From: Rhynchosporium graminicola
Lineage: Eukaryota > Ascomycota > Leotiomycetes > Helotiales > Ploettnerulaceae
NCBI GenBank assembly: GCA_900074885.1
Contig: FJUW01000038.1
Span: forward strand, 62,001-126,000
Length of the DNA stretch: 64,000 bases
Reading direction: 5' to 3'
Shown: in pieces, positions 61,246-64,000 of the stretch
How the letters are laid out: every line of letters begins with the position of its first letter
How positions within the stretch are numbered: position 1 is the stretch's first letter
Position numbers and translations under genes: made by a program
Notes under the pieces: generated by a model
Databases searched by the model: none
What the model saw: only the letters and a program-made list of their open reading frames with translations
What the model was told of the DNA's origin: nothing

Positions 61246-63428
61246 TATAAAGGTCGAGCCCTTGGGTTATGGTGCTAGTATTACCAGCACGACTCGCTGA
61301 CTAAGGCTCAGTTAAGCCTTAGCACTACGTACCTTTTCTTACGGCTTCCGGTTAGATTCTTACTCTCTCCTGTATCGAACTTCTTAAATACTACACTTAA
61401 CTATCTGCGTACGCGTTACTTACCCGTGATATTAAGTTCGATCAAATAACTAGCTCCTATAGCCTTTATATCAGAGTCCGAATAATCGTAGTCGAGGAAC
61501 GAAGTCTTCGATAAATTATTAATAATAGGATAGTAAAGGTATAGGAGTAACAGAAGCCGAATCGATACTAATGATACCTAGAGAAAAGCTCTAGGAACGC
61601 GAGAAAAGACGAAGACTCGATAGATTCCGCTATTCTTAAGCTAGAGTACGCTTGATTTATCCCTTAAACCTATAAGATAGGAGCGGAAAGGTAGCTAAAA
61701 AAATTTTATAAGAGTAGAAAAGTAAGGAGTAGCTTAGGGTATAAACTACTCCCGAATAGATAAGGAAAGCGGTAATAATCGGTCAGTCGCTGCCTACGAA
61801 TAAGCGGACGATAGAAGCTATTCGATAGCTTAAGTAGAATATATACCTAAAAGATATAAGGAGCGATTATCGCTAGCTAGTAGCTGCTTAGGAACGCGCG
61901 GATAATAAGAACCCTTTAACGATATCTAAGATAAAGGAAGGAGGTTTACCCTACCTTAAACAGGGAAGTAGTAGCTACTTAATAGTAGCTACTATAAAGA
62001 TATCAGAAGATAATAGTATAAGTAGGCTATAATGAAGAACTACTCTAGAGGTAGCTGCGTATACGCTAGTCTCCGGACTCTAAAGAAGTACTCCGGTAAG
62101 CTAGAGATAGAAGATAGAAGACGCTTAAAGTAGATAATATAAAGAGGAGTTATAACGAAAGACTACTCTAGGGGTAGATAGCTACGTAAGCGCTAGCCTT
62201 CGGAAGCTTAAGGAAGGGCTCCGCGATATTAGAAGCGGAAGAAGGTTTATCCTACTTTAAATAGGGAGGCAGCGGCTATATAATAGTAGCTACTATAAAG
62301 ACGCCGGAAGATAATAATATAAAGGGGGCCTTAACGAAAGACTACTCCGGGGGTAGATAGCTACGTAGGCGCTAGCTTCCGGAAGCTTAAGGAAGGGCTC
62401 TAAGATATTAGAAGCAGAAGGAGGTTTATCCTACCTTAAATAGGGAGGCAGCGGCTATATAATAGTAGCTGCTATAAAGACGNGGGCTATAACGAAAGAC
62501 TACTCCGGGGGTAGATAGCTACGTAGGCGCTAGCTTCCGGAAGCTTAAGGAAGGGCTCTAAGATATTAGAAGCAGAAGGAGGTTTATCCTACTTTAAATA
62601 GGGAGGCAGCGGCTATATAATAGTAGCTACTATAAAGACGCCGGAAGACGATAATATAAAGGGGGCCTTAACGAAAGACTACCCCGGGAGTAGATAGCTA
62701 CGTAGGCGCTAGCCTCCGGAAGCTTAAGGAAAGGCTCTAAGATATTAGAAGCGGAAGGAAACGCTAGACGTTAATAATAGGGCTATAATAAGGAACTACT
62801 CTAGAGATAGCTACGTATACGTAGGTCTCCGGAGGTTTAAGGAAGGGCTACGCAAGGTTAGAGACGGAAAAAGGTATACTCTACTTAAATAGGAAGGCGA
62901 TAGTTACTAGAAAGTAGCTACTATAAAGATAGCGTAAGACTATAAGAAAGGAGGCTAAAGCTATATAGCGATAGCAGAACTACTTAAGTCTTAAGTGCGA
63001 GTCGATATTATCGGCTCGCTAGAGGAATAGATAGAAGAGCGATAACGACTAGCCGGAGCGCGAGCTATTATAGTTAAAGAAGAGAGAGCGAGTTAAGGAA
63101 GTCGGCTAGCCGGATTAAGCGATAATAGGAGCGGAGCGCTAGCCTGACGTTTAGTAATAGAACGCGGTTATTAACTACAGGAGGATTCTGCGACTATTTA
63201 TTACTAGTCTCCGCTAAGAAACAGGCGGGAGGAGAGGAGTAATGTAAGGGTCGAGCCCTTAGGTTATAGTGCTAGTATTACTAGTATAACTCGCTGACTA
63301 AAGCTCGGTTAAGCCTTAGCACTACGCACTTTTTCTTGCGGCTTCCGGTTAGATTCTTACTCTCTCCTGTATCGAACTTCTTAAACACTACACTTGACTA
63401 TCTGCGTACGCGTTGCTCACCCGTGATA
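61246..63428 (+). mobile_element. Non-autonomous LTR element with internal minisatellite
   Basis: Two 186-bp LTRs (61246-61431, 63243-63428), flanks TGTAT and TATAT (a target duplication differing by one G/A), and a strong polypurine tract (GGGAGGAGAGGAGTAA) immediately before the right LTR giving plus orientation. The interior of 1811 bp has no pol homology; most of it is tandem repeats of about 179 bp. It interrupts a pogo transposase frame exactly at the flank duplication. Confidence 0.85.
61941..62960 (+). repeat. ~179-bp tandem repeat array inside the LTR element
   Basis: Blocks starting with GAGGTTTATCCTAC recur at about 61941, 62242, 62421 and 62579, with degenerate units before 62242 and after 62755. 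Each unit carries TAGTAGCTACTATAAAGA, GAAAGACTACTCC, GGTAGATAGCTACGTA and GGAAGCTTAAGGAAGG. A single N at 62483 marks a unit about 21 bases shorter than its neighbours. Confidence 0.85.
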
Positions 63429-63433
63429 TATAT

Positions 63434-64000
63434 TATATGAGCTAGAAATGTATATACTTTAATATTATACTCTTAGTAAAGCGTATAGAAGTTAGTGCTA
63501 TCGTAAGAAGTATAGCTATCTATAAGAAGTATAACTTCTAAACCGGTTTTCTTCTCTATTTCTATATACTTAATAAAATACTTTAACTAGTCGACTCCGA
63601 TTTCTTTAGAAGTATAACCAGAATCGCTATACTTAATACTTTTGTCTCTATAGAGTTTAGAGTTATACTACTTCTCTATATAGTATTTTCCTTCTATTAT
63701 TATAAAGGGAGGTATTAACCGGCTATTAGTATATATCCCTTCTATTATAGTTACTTACTTTCTGTTTTCTGGATATATCTAGTAAATATTATCTAAAGTA
63801 TCCTCGGGAATATAAATAATCTCTCCTTTAGCTATTCTAATACGGAAATCACTCTTATTAAAGTTCTAGATTCGATCGGGAGTAATACTATAAGATATAA
63901 TATACTCTTAGTACTCCTGATACTAATTTATAATCGTTTTTAGTACTTAGGCGTACTTTCGTTTAGCGTTTAAAACCTTAGTCTTCCTCTTCTTAATTCT
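63434..64000 (-). pseudogene. Pogo-type transposase, central part (continues beyond window)
   Basis: Minus strand around 63650 to 63440 reads SDSGYTSKEIGVD, then LKYFIKYIEIEKKTGLEVIL, LIDSYTSYDSTNFYTLYEEY and NIKVYTFLAHIIY, matching the order of the Fot1/pogo DDE core ('GWT..E.G..WL..F', 'LLILDGH.SH', 'PPH..H'). The same frame picks up at 61240 with the LLDISVF block. Confidence 0.72.

Larger units (their letters stand above)
48153..64000 (-). mobile_element. Pogo/Fot1-like DNA element, split by nested LTR elements (runs off the window)
   Basis: The end at 48153 (ATCGTCGGAGTCGCC..., TA before it at 48151-48152) repeats the terminus of the MITE at 1242-1560. Transposase sequence on the minus strand is found only beyond the nested retrotransposons (60456-61240 and 63434-64000), and the 48600-48800 stretch would be its carboxyl tail. 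The other end is not in the window. That the 48153 terminus and this transposase belong to one element is inference from position, strand and TA site. Confidence 0.55.

Noticed and set aside
61941..62960. Possible CRISPR-like array
   Set aside because: Units of about 179 bp are contiguous tandem repeats with no unique spacers, inside a fungal LTR element.

Overview
The window reads as a scaffold segment from a filamentous ascomycete (Pezizomycotina, possibly a leotiomycete-like plant associate; the class is inference). The evidence is short spliceosomal introns (mostly 45-103 nt with GTRNGT donors), a secreted pectin methylesterase, an Egh16/GAS-type virulence-associated secreted protein, and repeat islands whose coding capacity has been destroyed by C-to-T/G-to-A transitions, the mark of repeat-induced point mutation (RIP). 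It has a two-compartment layout: an AT-rich transposon island at 1-9640, a gene-bearing core at 9950-46474, and a second AT-rich transposon island from about 48150 to the end.

Left island (1-9640). Three TIR-bounded, MITE-like elements lie at 327-990, 1242-1560 and 1805-2655. They are followed by a Ty3/Gypsy-type LTR retrotransposon (2682-6710) with two 235-bp LTRs and a TTCTC target-site duplication, interrupted by a 539-base assembly gap. A Fot1/pogo-like DNA transposon (7188-9639) with about 83-bp TIRs and TA target sites follows, ending only 310 bp upstream of the pectinesterase start codon.

Gene core (9950-46474). Going right: pectinesterase (+), Egh16-like secreted protein (-), acetylornithine aminotransferase ARG8 (-), a decayed MFS transporter pseudogene (+), secreted aldose 1-epimerase (-), V-ATPase subunit B VMA2 (-), a class I O-methyltransferase (-), a sterol/UDP-glucosyltransferase (-), a broken membrane-protein pseudogene (+), a small disordered protein (-), diphthamide synthase subunit DPH1 (-), a metallo-beta-lactamase-fold protein (-) and an SPX-domain phosphate transporter (-). 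All intact genes except the pectinesterase are on the minus strand. The genes do not form one pathway: it is ordinary housekeeping (arginine synthesis, vacuolar acidification, translation factor modification, phosphate uptake) mixed with secreted or accessory genes, and the two plant-contact genes sit nearest the left island.

Right island (48153-64000). My reading is a nest. A pogo/Fot1-like DNA element, whose end at 48153 matches the MITE at 1242-1560, is split by a Gypsy retrotransposon (48816-60450; 268-bp LTRs, TSD ATATC). That element carries a small non-autonomous LTR element (49145-50441; 202-bp LTRs, TSD AGAAT). A second non-autonomous LTR element (61246-63428; 186-bp LTRs) with an internal tandem repeat of about 179 bp interrupts the pogo transposase reading frame. 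A 980-base gap at 55188-56167 is flanked by what looks like the same 1577-bp sequence twice, probably an unmerged contig overlap. All comparisons were made by eye; no alignment or database search was run.
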